NCBI GenBank assembly: GCA_903892995.1
Contig: CAITKP010000043.1
Span: 1 to 50,706, forward strand
Direction: 5' to 3'
Length of the DNA stretch: 50,706 bases
Source: an uncultured Campylobacterales bacterium
Lineage (GTDB): Bacteria > Campylobacterota > Campylobacteria > Campylobacterales > Sulfurimonadaceae
Shown here: in pieces, positions 41,532-48,444 of the stretch
How the letters are laid out: each line of letters begins with the position of its first letter
Numbering within the stretch: the stretch's first letter is position 1
Program-made: the position numbers and the translations under genes
The notes under the pieces: generated by a model
The model's database searches: none
The model's input: only the letters and a program-made list of their open reading frames with translations
What the model was told of the DNA's origin: nothing

Positions 41532-42588
41532 ATCAATTTTACTAACAGGAACAGCGGGCTTCATAGGAAGCAATTTTGTTCCATACTTTTTAGAGAAATA
41601 TCCAGAGTACAATTTAGTAAATCTAGACCTTTTAACTTATGCAGGAAACCTAGAAAACCTCAAAGAGTGCGAAGGAAATCCTCGTTATAAGTTTATAAAA
41701 GGCGACATCTGCAACCGTGAGCTAGTAGAGTTTATCTTTAACGAGTACGACATCAAAGGTGTGATCCACTTTGCAGCAGAAAGCCATGTAGATAACTCCA
41801 TCAAAAACCCAGAAGTATTTATACAGACAAACGTCAATGGAACTTTCACGCTTTTAGATGTAGCGTACAAATACTGGATGGAAAAACCCTTTACACCCAA
41901 AGGGCACTCCGCATGTAAGCCAGAATACCAAGGATGTAGATTCCACCACATAAGCACAGATGAAGTATATGGCACACTTGGAGAAAGTGGTCTTTTTACA
42001 GAAAGTACACCTTACGCTCCAAACTCTCCATACAGTGCAAGTAAAGCAAGCAGTGATATGATAGTGAGAAGTTACCAAGAGACTTATGGAATGAACACAG
42101 TCATCACTAACTGCTCAAACAACTATGGCCCAAAACAGCATGATGAAAAACTGATCCCGACTATTATAAGAAAAGCCCTTGCAAATGAAAATATCCCGAT
42201 CTATGGAGATGGCAAAAACATAAGAGACTGGCTCTATGTGCTTGACCATTGTAAAGGGATAGATACGGTTTACCACACAGGAAAATCTGGTGAAGTCTAT
42301 AACATCGGCGGACGCAATGAGAGAACAAACCTTCAAATAGTCGATGCCATCACAACTATACTAGATGAAAAAGTCCCATCTGAAAAAAGCTACAAAGAAC
42401 TCATCACTTTCGTAGAAGATAGAGCAGGGCACGACAGACGCTACGCCATCGATGCTACAAAATTAGAAAATGAACTTGGCTGGAAGGCTGATGAGACTTT
42501 TGATACTGGGATTGTGAAGACTGTGGAGTGGTATTTGAATAAATATTTCTCACACAAAACAAGCACTCATATACCCAACAACTCGTGA
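41518..42588 (+). CDS. rmlB: dTDP-glucose 4,6-dehydratase, with a 6-residue insertion
   Basis: RmlB performs the second step of dTDP-rhamnose synthesis. The 356-residue SDR protein has LLTGTAGFIGSNF, HFAAESHVDNSI, HISTDEVYG, YSASKASSDM (Tyr-x3-Lys) and NNYGPKQHDEKLIP. Ahead of HISTD the protein reads KPFTPKGHSACKPEYQGC. The residues PKGHSA are encoded by an 18-bp module that splits TTTACA/TGTAAG; without them the segment matches the usual family length. AAGGAA precedes ATG 41518, inside the DUF1016 gene end. The last 39 nt overlap the convergent MEMO gene. Confidence 0.95.
   Translation: MKINKSILLTGTAGFIGSNFVPYFLEKYPEYNLVNLDLLTYAGNLENLKECEGNPRYKFIKGDICNRELVEFIFNEYDIKGVIHFAAESHVDNSIKNPEVFIQTNVNGTFTLLDVAYKYWMEKPFTPKGHSACKPEYQGCRFHHISTDEVYGTLGESGLFTESTPYAPNSPYSASKASSDMIVRSYQETYGMNTVITNCSNNYGPKQHDEKLIPTIIRKALANENIPIYGDGKNIRDWLYVLDHCKGIDTVYHTGKSGEVYNIGGRNERTNLQIVDAITTILDEKVPSEKSYKELITFVEDRAGHDRRYAIDATKLENELGWKADETFDTGIVKTVEWYLNKYFSHKTSTHIPNNS
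41890..41919 (-). repeat. Long-form palindrome element in rmlB
   Basis: TTTACA (41890-41895), then an 18-bp module (41896-41913: CCCAAAGGGCACTCCGCA), then TGTAAG (41914-41919). On the minus strand the module matches the rmlD module at 15 of 18 positions. Flanking DNA outside the palindrome halves is not similar between the two genes. Confidence 0.85.
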
Positions 42589-43335
42589 GCTATCCTGTGA
42601 GGCATCGGCACTTGTTCTGTAATCCAAAACTTTTGCATGGTAGCCTTTTAGCTTGGCACTGAGCATCATCGCCTCAACTCCTATTTTTCCGCACGCTTGG
42701 CATCCATCATGGAGTTTATTTATATCGAGATATTCGATAGCATCGATACAGAGAGAATCTAGTTTTTTTGCTTCTTCAAGTGTGTAAAAATGGCTCAAAT
42801 CGGTACTTATGATGATCCCAACATCTTGAAGTTCGAGTAAAAAATTGATAATTGCAGAGATCTCTTTTGACTCGATCACTCCATAAACGATCTCGATAAT
42901 CTTTGCATCTGGAAAATAGTATTTTATAAATGGAAACTGCACTTCAGTGCTGTGTTCATGGTGTGCGCTTTGGAGAGACTCAAATGTGAAGCTCTCTTTT
43001 AATTTTAAAAAAAGCTCTTGAGAAGAGGGCAACTCTCCCAAAGGTGTTTCATAGCCTTGATACTCACACATACTCGCTCCATAAAATGCGACTTTATGTG
43101 ATGGCCCGATGATGACAAAAGTTTTTACATGGCTTTGTGCAAGAACTCTATAAGCTACATTTGCACTAAATCCAGAGTAGATATACCCTGCATGTGGGAC
43201 GATAATGGCTTTTGTTTGGAGTTGTGGAAGTTTGAAATTTGCATCATAAACTTGTGTGAAATGCTTAAAATATCGCTCTATTTCACTACTTTGCGCGGGA
43301 TAAAAACTCCCCGCTACACTCATCTCTCGTTTCAT
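42550..43335 (-). CDS. amrB: AmmeMemoRadiSam system protein B (MEMO1 family)
   Basis: A 261-residue MEMO-family protein related to extradiol dioxygenases. It begins REMSVAGSFYPAQ. It has the conserved His residues in VPHAGYIYSG, GPSHKVAFYG and AHHEHSTEVQFPF, and STDLSHFY, matching the metal site of MEMO1. Its function in bacteria is not established. The start overlaps the radical SAM gene stop by 4 nt. Its 3' end overlaps rmlB (opposite strand) by 39 nt, leaving no intergenic terminator. Confidence 0.93.
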   Translation of the reverse strand: MKREMSVAGSFYPAQSSEIERYFKHFTQVYDANFKLPQLQTKAIIVPHAGYIYSGFSANVAYRVLAQSHVKTFVIIGPSHKVAFYGASMCEYQGYETPLGELPSSQELFLKLKESFTFESLQSAHHEHSTEVQFPFIKYYFPDAKIIEIVYGVIESKEISAIINFLLELQDVGIIISTDLSHFYTLEEAKKLDSLCIDAIEYLDINKLHDGCQACGKIGVEAMMLSAKLKGYHAKVLDYRTSADASQDSSRVVGYMSACFV

Positions 43336-44321
43336 CGCCAGACTCCTTTTATCTCATAGTTGCAGTGTGTGCATCGATTATCTTTTATCCCCACGATATC
43401 TGCGCTATAACCATCTCTTGCAACGATTTTGGCTTTACATGTAGGACAATAAGTACTGCCATCATTAGCAATATTGCCAAGATAAACATATTTGATGCCA
43501 TATTTTTGAGCTATATCTTTTGCTCTTAGAAGTGTTTGTATTGGCGTGCTTGGTGTTTTGAGCATCTTATAATCTGGATGAAATGCACTCAAATGCCACG
43601 GAATCTCAGTACCAAGTTTTGTCGTTATAAACTCAGCCATCTGCTTCATCTCTTTGTCAGAATCATTGACATCGGGAATGAGAAGCGTGGTGATCTCAAG
43701 CCAGATATCGCTTTTGGCAAACTCAACGAGTGAGTCTAAAACGCCACCCAGATCAGTTTTTAAAACTTTTTGATAATACTCATGTGAGAAGCTTTTTAGA
43801 TCGATATTTGCCGCGTCCACCCAAGAGCGCATATCTTCTAGCACTTCATGTGACTCATATCCGCTGGAGACAAACACGTTTTTTATCCCTTTTTCTTTGG
43901 CTAAAATCCCGATATCTTTGGCGTATGGGTACCAAATAGTCGGTTCATTGTAGGTGTAGCTTATGCTTTGGCAGTTGTGTTTGAGCGCCAAATCTACAAT
44001 CTCATGAGGCATAAGAGTAATGCTCTCATCAACGAGCGAAGTCTGAGAAATAGAGTAGTTTTGACAAAATGGACAGCGAAAATTACAGCCGACTGTTCCA
44101 AGAGAAAGAGAGCGAGAATTTGGCAAGAAATGATAGAGTGGTTTTTTCTCTATAGGATCAGCATGCAAGGCACTTGGATGCCCATAGGTTTTATTTACAA
44201 GAGAAGAATCAATATTATAATTAACACCGCATATACCGTGTCCATCTTTTTTTAAGACACAATAATGCTTGCATAAAAGGCAGACGATATGCTCTTCATC
44301 GCTAAAGCGGGAGTATTGCAT
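43332..44321 (-). CDS. amrS: AmmeMemoRadiSam system radical SAM enzyme
   Basis: A 329-residue radical SAM enzyme. The SAM cluster motif CNFRCPFCQN lies near residue 75. There is also an N-terminal Cys set (CLLCKHYC, then GICGVNY) and a C-terminal zinc-ribbon-like pair of CPTC and CTHC (about 292-325). VSSGYE and DAANIDLKSF fit the family. The reaction is unknown to me. I chose ATG 44321 because GAGGAGA lies 6 nt upstream; an earlier in-frame ATG (44345) lacks a comparable site. It overlaps the AMMECR1 gene end by 20 nt. Confidence 0.93.
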   Translation of the reverse strand: MQYSRFSDEEHIVCLLCKHYCVLKKDGHGICGVNYNIDSSLVNKTYGHPSALHADPIEKKPLYHFLPNSRSLSLGTVGCNFRCPFCQNYSISQTSLVDESITLMPHEIVDLALKHNCQSISYTYNEPTIWYPYAKDIGILAKEKGIKNVFVSSGYESHEVLEDMRSWVDAANIDLKSFSHEYYQKVLKTDLGGVLDSLVEFAKSDIWLEITTLLIPDVNDSDKEMKQMAEFITTKLGTEIPWHLSAFHPDYKMLKTPSTPIQTLLRAKDIAQKYGIKYVYLGNIANDGSTYCPTCKAKIVARDGYSADIVGIKDNRCTHCNYEIKGVWR

Positions 44322-44874
44322 CAAATCTCTCCTCGAGTGAGTCAACTCTATATCTATAGATTGTGGGATGCTCTTTATAGATCAAAGGATCAGCTCCTGC
44401 CTTGTAGCTCAGATGCTCTAAAAATTGCTCAGGTGAGGGAAGTTGTTCCCATACTTGTGGCAAAAATGTGCCTTGATAGTTATTGTGTACAAGAATGAGT
44501 CCATCTACAAAAGGCTCAACTTTTTTAAGAAGATCATTAAAATCCTTATATTCCAAAATTTCTGGAGTACTCAGGAGTGAGACTTCAAGGTCCAGCTGAG
44601 AAAATTCGCTTACATGTAAGGCCCTAAATCGAGGATCATGAAATGCAGCCGAGAGCGCATTGCCTAAAATATCATCAATGAGAGCTCTTCGTGCAAGCAA
44701 AGAACCAATGCAACCTCGAAGTTCATGATCATAATGGAGAGTGACGAAAGTAGCACAACTTGTCGCTAAATAGGGGTATTGGTCAATAAGATTTTCTTTG
44801 TCGATTTTATATTGAGAATCAAAGTGTGCGAGAATTGCTGTTTTTGCAATACGAAGGAGGATTTTGTCTAACAT
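44302..44874 (-). CDS. amrA: AmmeMemoRadiSam system protein A (AMMECR1 family)
   Basis: A 190-residue AMMECR1-domain protein with the family core ATFVTLHYDHELRGCIGSL (about residues 41-59), the six-residue LRGCIG being the most conserved part. ALSAAFHDPRF and ISLLSTPE-like (LEVSLLSTPE) segments follow. AAGGA lies 7 nt before ATG 44874, and TATAAT on the minus strand lies just upstream. It is the first gene of the three. A TTACATGTAA copy (44610-44619) encodes ALHVSE. Confidence 0.92.
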   Translation of the reverse strand: MLDKILLRIAKTAILAHFDSQYKIDKENLIDQYPYLATSCATFVTLHYDHELRGCIGSLLARRALIDDILGNALSAAFHDPRFRALHVSEFSQLDLEVSLLSTPEILEYKDFNDLLKKVEPFVDGLILVHNNYQGTFLPQVWEQLPSPEQFLEHLSYKAGADPLIYKEHPTIYRYRVDSLEERFDAILPL

Positions 44875-44908
44875 CAGTTTTCCTTTAAGCTTAAAAGGTC
44901 GTGTTTGA

Positions 44909-44914
44909 TTATAG
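44909..44914 (-). promoter_or_regulatory. AmmeMemoRadiSam operon promoter, -10 TATAAT
   Basis: A consensus TATAAT on the minus strand about 35 nt before the AMMECR1 start; it predicts a leader of about 28 nt. Confidence 0.6.
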
Positions 44915-44931
44915 TACAAAATTTTATAGAG

Positions 44932-45027
44932 TTTCTTGAGTAGTAGATTTAACTTGTTGGATTGAAAACATCTGCTTTAAATCCCAAAGGAGGAGAGGGA
45001 AAGTTAAAAATACTACTCAAGAAATCC
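44932..45027 (-). ncRNA. Candidate small structured RNA
   Basis: The arms at 44932-44945 and 45011-45024 form a perfect 14-bp stem. After a 2x2 internal loop an inner perfect 8-bp stem follows (44948-44955 with 45001-45008), then a TTGG-ATT/AAT-CCAA stem. On the minus strand a promoter TTGTCC-N17-TATAAA (45062-45034) would start transcription at the foot of the stem. An asymmetric loop there exposes a pyrimidine run, CCCTCTCCTCC, complementary to ribosome binding sites. A 3' U tract is poor on the minus strand; the plus strand has a T7 run after the stem but no good promoter. Strand is therefore uncertain. Confidence 0.45.
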
Positions 45028-45033
45028 TATTTT

Positions 45034-45062
45034 TTTATAGCTTTAGGGGTTTGTAGGGACAA
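45034..45062 (-). promoter_or_regulatory. Promoter-like TTGTCC-N17-TATAAA
   Basis: Both boxes and the 17-nt spacing fit a sigma-70 promoter on the minus strand, aimed at the hairpin RNA. The -35 box lies in a perfect 14-nt palindrome, GGGACAATTGTCCC (45056-45069), which could be an operator. Confidence 0.45.
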
Positions 45063-45071
45063 TTGTCCCTG

Positions 45072-45100
45072 ACACTTTAGGGGCTTTGCTCCTAAAGTGT
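45072..45100 (-). terminator. Hairpin downstream of glnB
   Basis: ACACTTTAGG/CCTAAAGTGT form a perfect 10-bp stem with a 9-nt loop, 8 nt after the glnB stop codon. No U tract follows on either strand, so it may protect the 3' end rather than terminate. Confidence 0.45.
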
Positions 45101-45107
45101 ATAACTA

Positions 45108-45461
<354 letters not shown>

Positions 45462-46769
45462 TTATATGTTTAGGCCACGTTCACCGTGTACAGCTTCATC
45501 AAGACCAAGTGATTCAGTCTCTTCATTCACACGTCCGCCACCTGTAAGTGCAGAAGCTATAAAGTAAACGACTACCGTTCCAATTAAAGTCACTAAACCA
45601 ACAACTGCGATTGACTCAAGTTGAACCATGATCTGTCCCATTCTATCACCTGATGCTTTAAGTGGACCATCCCATAAAAGAGCTTTATCATTTACAGCGA
45701 AGATACCAGTTGCAAGTGCACCCCAAAGACCAGCAAGGAAGTGGATTCCAAATGCATCTAAAGAATCATCATAACCGAGTTTTTTCTTGAGCACTGCTAC
45801 ACCAAAGAAACCGATACCTGAACCAACAACACCGATAATCAAAGCACCGCTTACATCAACAAAACCAGTTGCTGGTGTGATCGCAACAAGACCTGCAACA
45901 ACACCTGAAGCAGCACCTAAAAGTGTAGGTTTTTTGAACATTATCCACTCAATTACCAACCATGTGATCGCTGCTGCTGCAGTTGCGATTGTTGTTGTCA
46001 AAAGAGCTAAACCAGCGATCTCATTTGCACCAAATGCTGATCCTGCATTGAATCCATACCATCCAAACCATAGAAGTGCAGCACCAAGAGCTGTTAACAT
46101 AACACTCATAGGTTTCATAGCAACTTTTAAGTATCCAGAACGTTTTCCAACTAAAAATGCAAGCACTAAACCAGCAAGACCACCATTCATGTGTACAACT
46201 GTTCCACCAGCGAAGTCAAGAGTACCAGCTTTCATCAAGTATCCGCCACCCCAAACCATGTGAGCAATAGGAGCATATACCGCAACTGTCCAAAGTGCTA
46301 CAAAGATAAGCCAAGTAGAAAACTTCATACGCTCAATAATAGAACCACTTGCAATCGCTACTGTAATAGCTGCAAAAGTAGCTTGAAATGCGATAAATAC
46401 AAATTGTGGGTATGCACCAACAGTTGTTAAATCTGTCCATTTGATTCCATCAAGCATAAGGTTTGAAAAACCACCTACAACACTGTTCATATCGCCAGTT
46501 GCTGTACCAAACGCTATTGAGTATCCTGCTACAACCCATGCGATAATCGCAACACTAAAACCTACAAAAACCATTGCAAATGTGTTGAGTAAGTTTTTAG
46601 AGCGAGTCATACCGCCATAAAATAGAGCAAGTCCTGCTGGAGTCATCAATAATACAAGAGCAGTAGATATCATCATCCATGCTGTGTTTCCTGTATCTAA
46701 TTTAGGCGCGTCTGCAGCCAATGCTAAAGACGGTAAAAGTAACGCTATGCTTAAAAGCCATTTTTTCAT
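45462..46769 (-). CDS. amt: Ammonium transporter Amt
   Basis: A 435-residue Amt/Mep channel with a signal peptide (ending LALA) and 11 predicted membrane helices. Family features are TAWMMISTALVLLMTPAGLALFYGG, the Phe gate region, and the twin pore His in VVHMNGGLAG (about 185) and FGIHFLAGLWG (about 330). The C-terminal tail contains GLDEAVHGERG, the usual GlnK-contact segment. I chose ATG 46769 with AAGGA upstream over an in-frame ATG at 46790. Two palindromes lie upstream. Confidence 0.95.
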   Translation of the reverse strand: MKKWLLSIALLLPSLALAADAPKLDTGNTAWMMISTALVLLMTPAGLALFYGGMTRSKNLLNTFAMVFVGFSVAIIAWVVAGYSIAFGTATGDMNSVVGGFSNLMLDGIKWTDLTTVGAYPQFVFIAFQATFAAITVAIASGSIIERMKFSTWLIFVALWTVAVYAPIAHMVWGGGYLMKAGTLDFAGGTVVHMNGGLAGLVLAFLVGKRSGYLKVAMKPMSVMLTALGAALLWFGWYGFNAGSAFGANEIAGLALLTTTIATAAAAITWLVIEWIMFKKPTLLGAASGVVAGLVAITPATGFVDVSGALIIGVVGSGIGFFGVAVLKKKLGYDDSLDAFGIHFLAGLWGALATGIFAVNDKALLWDGPLKASGDRMGQIMVQLESIAVVGLVTLIGTVVVYFIASALTGGGRVNEETESLGLDEAVHGERGLNI

Positions 46770-46784
46770 CTTACATTCCTTTTG

Positions 46785-46800
46785 ACTCAATTGCTTGAGT
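46785..46800. promoter_or_regulatory. Inverted repeat in the amt leader
   Basis: ACTCAA-TTGC-TTGAGT, a perfect 6-bp inverted repeat with a 4-nt centre, 16-31 nt before the amt start and near its ribosome binding site. It could be an operator or a small leader hairpin. Confidence 0.35.
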
Positions 46801-46855
46801 GAATTAATTTGTGAGAAAAGTATATCACTTCATAGGCATTCATATAATCAGTATA

Positions 46856-46874
46856 TTGATTAAATTTTAATCAA
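46856..46874. promoter_or_regulatory. Perfect 19-nt palindrome between amt and selO
   Basis: TTGATTAAATTTTAATCAA: two 9-nt arms around one central T. It lies 87-105 nt upstream of amt and 79-97 nt upstream of selO, in the divergent intergenic region, so it may be a binding site for a regulator of either or both. A minus-strand -10-like TATACT lies at 46824-46819. Confidence 0.5.
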
Positions 46875-46952
46875 TTAAGAAATGGCTTGGGAGATTTATC
46901 TATTTAGTAATACTTAGGAGGCTCGAAGTGAGATAGAGGTAAAAATCGCTTT

Positions 46953-48368
46953 ATGAAACTAGAACAATTACAACTAAAAACAGATTATCTCAACTTCGAT
47001 GAAGAGTTTTTTCATAAAGTAGCACCCACGCCACTTAAAGATCCATTTTTGATCTCTGCCAATGAGCTCTTAGCAAAAGCCTTACATGTAAGCAAAGAGG
47101 AACTCTATACAAAAGAGTTTATCTCACTTATAAATGGAACATACAGACTCAAAGGAAGTGATCCTTTTGCGATGTGCTATGCTGGACACCAGTTTGGGTA
47201 TTTTGTGCCGCGCTTGGGCGATGGTAGAGCGATCAATCTTGGTTCTCTTAACGGCACTCATCTGCAGCTTAAGGGTTCGGGACTCACACGCTATTCAAGA
47301 CAGGGCGATGGGCGGGCAGTTTTGCGCTCTTCTATAAGAGAGTATTTGATGAGTGAAGCGATGCACGCTTTGGGAGTTCCATCAAGTCGTGCTCTTGGGA
47401 TCATTGGAAGCGATGAAGATGTAGCACGTGAACGATGGGAAAAAGGTGCTATTGTTTTACGAGTATCTTCAAGCTGGGTGCGCTTTGGAACTTTTGAGTA
47501 TTTTTACTCTAAGAAAAAATATGACAAGCTCCAAGAGTTAGCGGATTATGTTTTACAAGAGAGTTATAGTGAGTTTGTAGGGCGTGAGAATTGTTATCTT
47601 TTGATGTTTGAAGAGATCGTAAAACGTACAGCTCATCTTATGGCGCATTGGCAGAGTATAGGATTTTCACATGGTGTTATGAACACAGACAATATGTCTA
47701 TTGCAGGGCTAACTATTGACTATGGCCCTTATGCATTTTTAGATGATTATGAGTTTGATTTTATCTGTAACCATACTGATAGTGAGGGACGTTATAGTTT
47801 TGGAAATCAGCCAAATATCGGGTATTGGAATCTAGGTGTACTTCTAAATGCACTCTCACCTTTGATAAATATTGAAAAAGGCAAAGAGGTTTTAGAAACT
47901 TATAGCTTATTTTTTATACAAAAATATCATACACTCATGTGTGCAAAACTCGGACTTGATGCAACGAAAGATTATGGCAAACTGATCCAGTGGCTTTTAA
48001 ATATTATGCAGCAAGATGCAGTTGACTATACACTATTTTTTAGAACGCTGAGTGAGTACGAAACAAAAGAGGAGATAACACAACTCTTTATCTCTAAAGC
48101 GCGTATCAATGAGTGGTTGGATACCTATGAAAAAGAGATTAGACCCTTTACATGTAAGCAAACTATGAAAAATGTGAATCCAAAATATGTACTGAAAAAC
48201 TATATGCTGCAAGAAGCGATAGAAAAAGCACAAAATGGAGATTTTTCTTTAGTAAATGATCTCTTACATGTAGCGCAAAATCCTTTTGATGAGCATGAAG
48301 CGTTAACAAGATTTGCAAAAGCAACGCCGCATCAGTTTAAAGCTTTGACATTGAGTTGCTCTTCATAA
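46953..48368 (+). CDS. selO: SelO (YdiU) protein adenylyltransferase
   Basis: A pseudokinase that transfers AMP to Ser, Thr or Tyr of proteins. The 471-residue protein has CYAGHQFGYFVPRLGDGRAINLG (about 69-91), LKGSGLTRYSRQGDGRAVLRSSIREY, the HGVMNTDNMSI segment (about 239-249), and DYGPYAFLDDY. It ends SCSS, as other SelO proteins do with a C-terminal Cys. Length is close to the E. coli protein. It carries two exact TTACATGTAA copies (47082, reading LHVS; 48148, reading TCK) and a near-copy (48264). It is monocistronic, divergent from amt. Confidence 0.93.
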   Translation: MKLEQLQLKTDYLNFDEEFFHKVAPTPLKDPFLISANELLAKALHVSKEELYTKEFISLINGTYRLKGSDPFAMCYAGHQFGYFVPRLGDGRAINLGSLNGTHLQLKGSGLTRYSRQGDGRAVLRSSIREYLMSEAMHALGVPSSRALGIIGSDEDVARERWEKGAIVLRVSSSWVRFGTFEYFYSKKKYDKLQELADYVLQESYSEFVGRENCYLLMFEEIVKRTAHLMAHWQSIGFSHGVMNTDNMSIAGLTIDYGPYAFLDDYEFDFICNHTDSEGRYSFGNQPNIGYWNLGVLLNALSPLINIEKGKEVLETYSLFFIQKYHTLMCAKLGLDATKDYGKLIQWLLNIMQQDAVDYTLFFRTLSEYETKEEITQLFISKARINEWLDTYEKEIRPFTCKQTMKNVNPKYVLKNYMLQEAIEKAQNGDFSLVNDLLHVAQNPFDEHEALTRFAKATPHQFKALTLSCSS

Positions 48369-48410
48369 ATGGCAAATTGCCTACTTTTGGAATATTAAGC
48401 CTATTTAGGG

Positions 48411-48416
48411 TAAAAT
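48411..48416 (+). promoter_or_regulatory. Possible gyrA promoter, -10 TAAAAT
   Basis: A near-consensus -10 box about 29 nt before the gyrA start, just after the selO stop. Confidence 0.4.
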
Positions 48417-48444
48417 GGGCGAAAATTATTTCTAGGCATTATTG

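Noticed and set aside
39868-41919. The shared rmlD/rmlB module as simple protein homology
   Set aside because: Both proteins are SDRs, but the DNA modules are in opposite orientation and encode different residues (VPSGCK and PKGHSA), so common descent of the protein segments cannot explain the match.
45787-46263. A 158-codon plus-strand reading frame opposite amt
   Set aside because: It is the antisense of a well-conserved membrane protein gene, has no ribosome binding site and a composition expected of a shadow frame.
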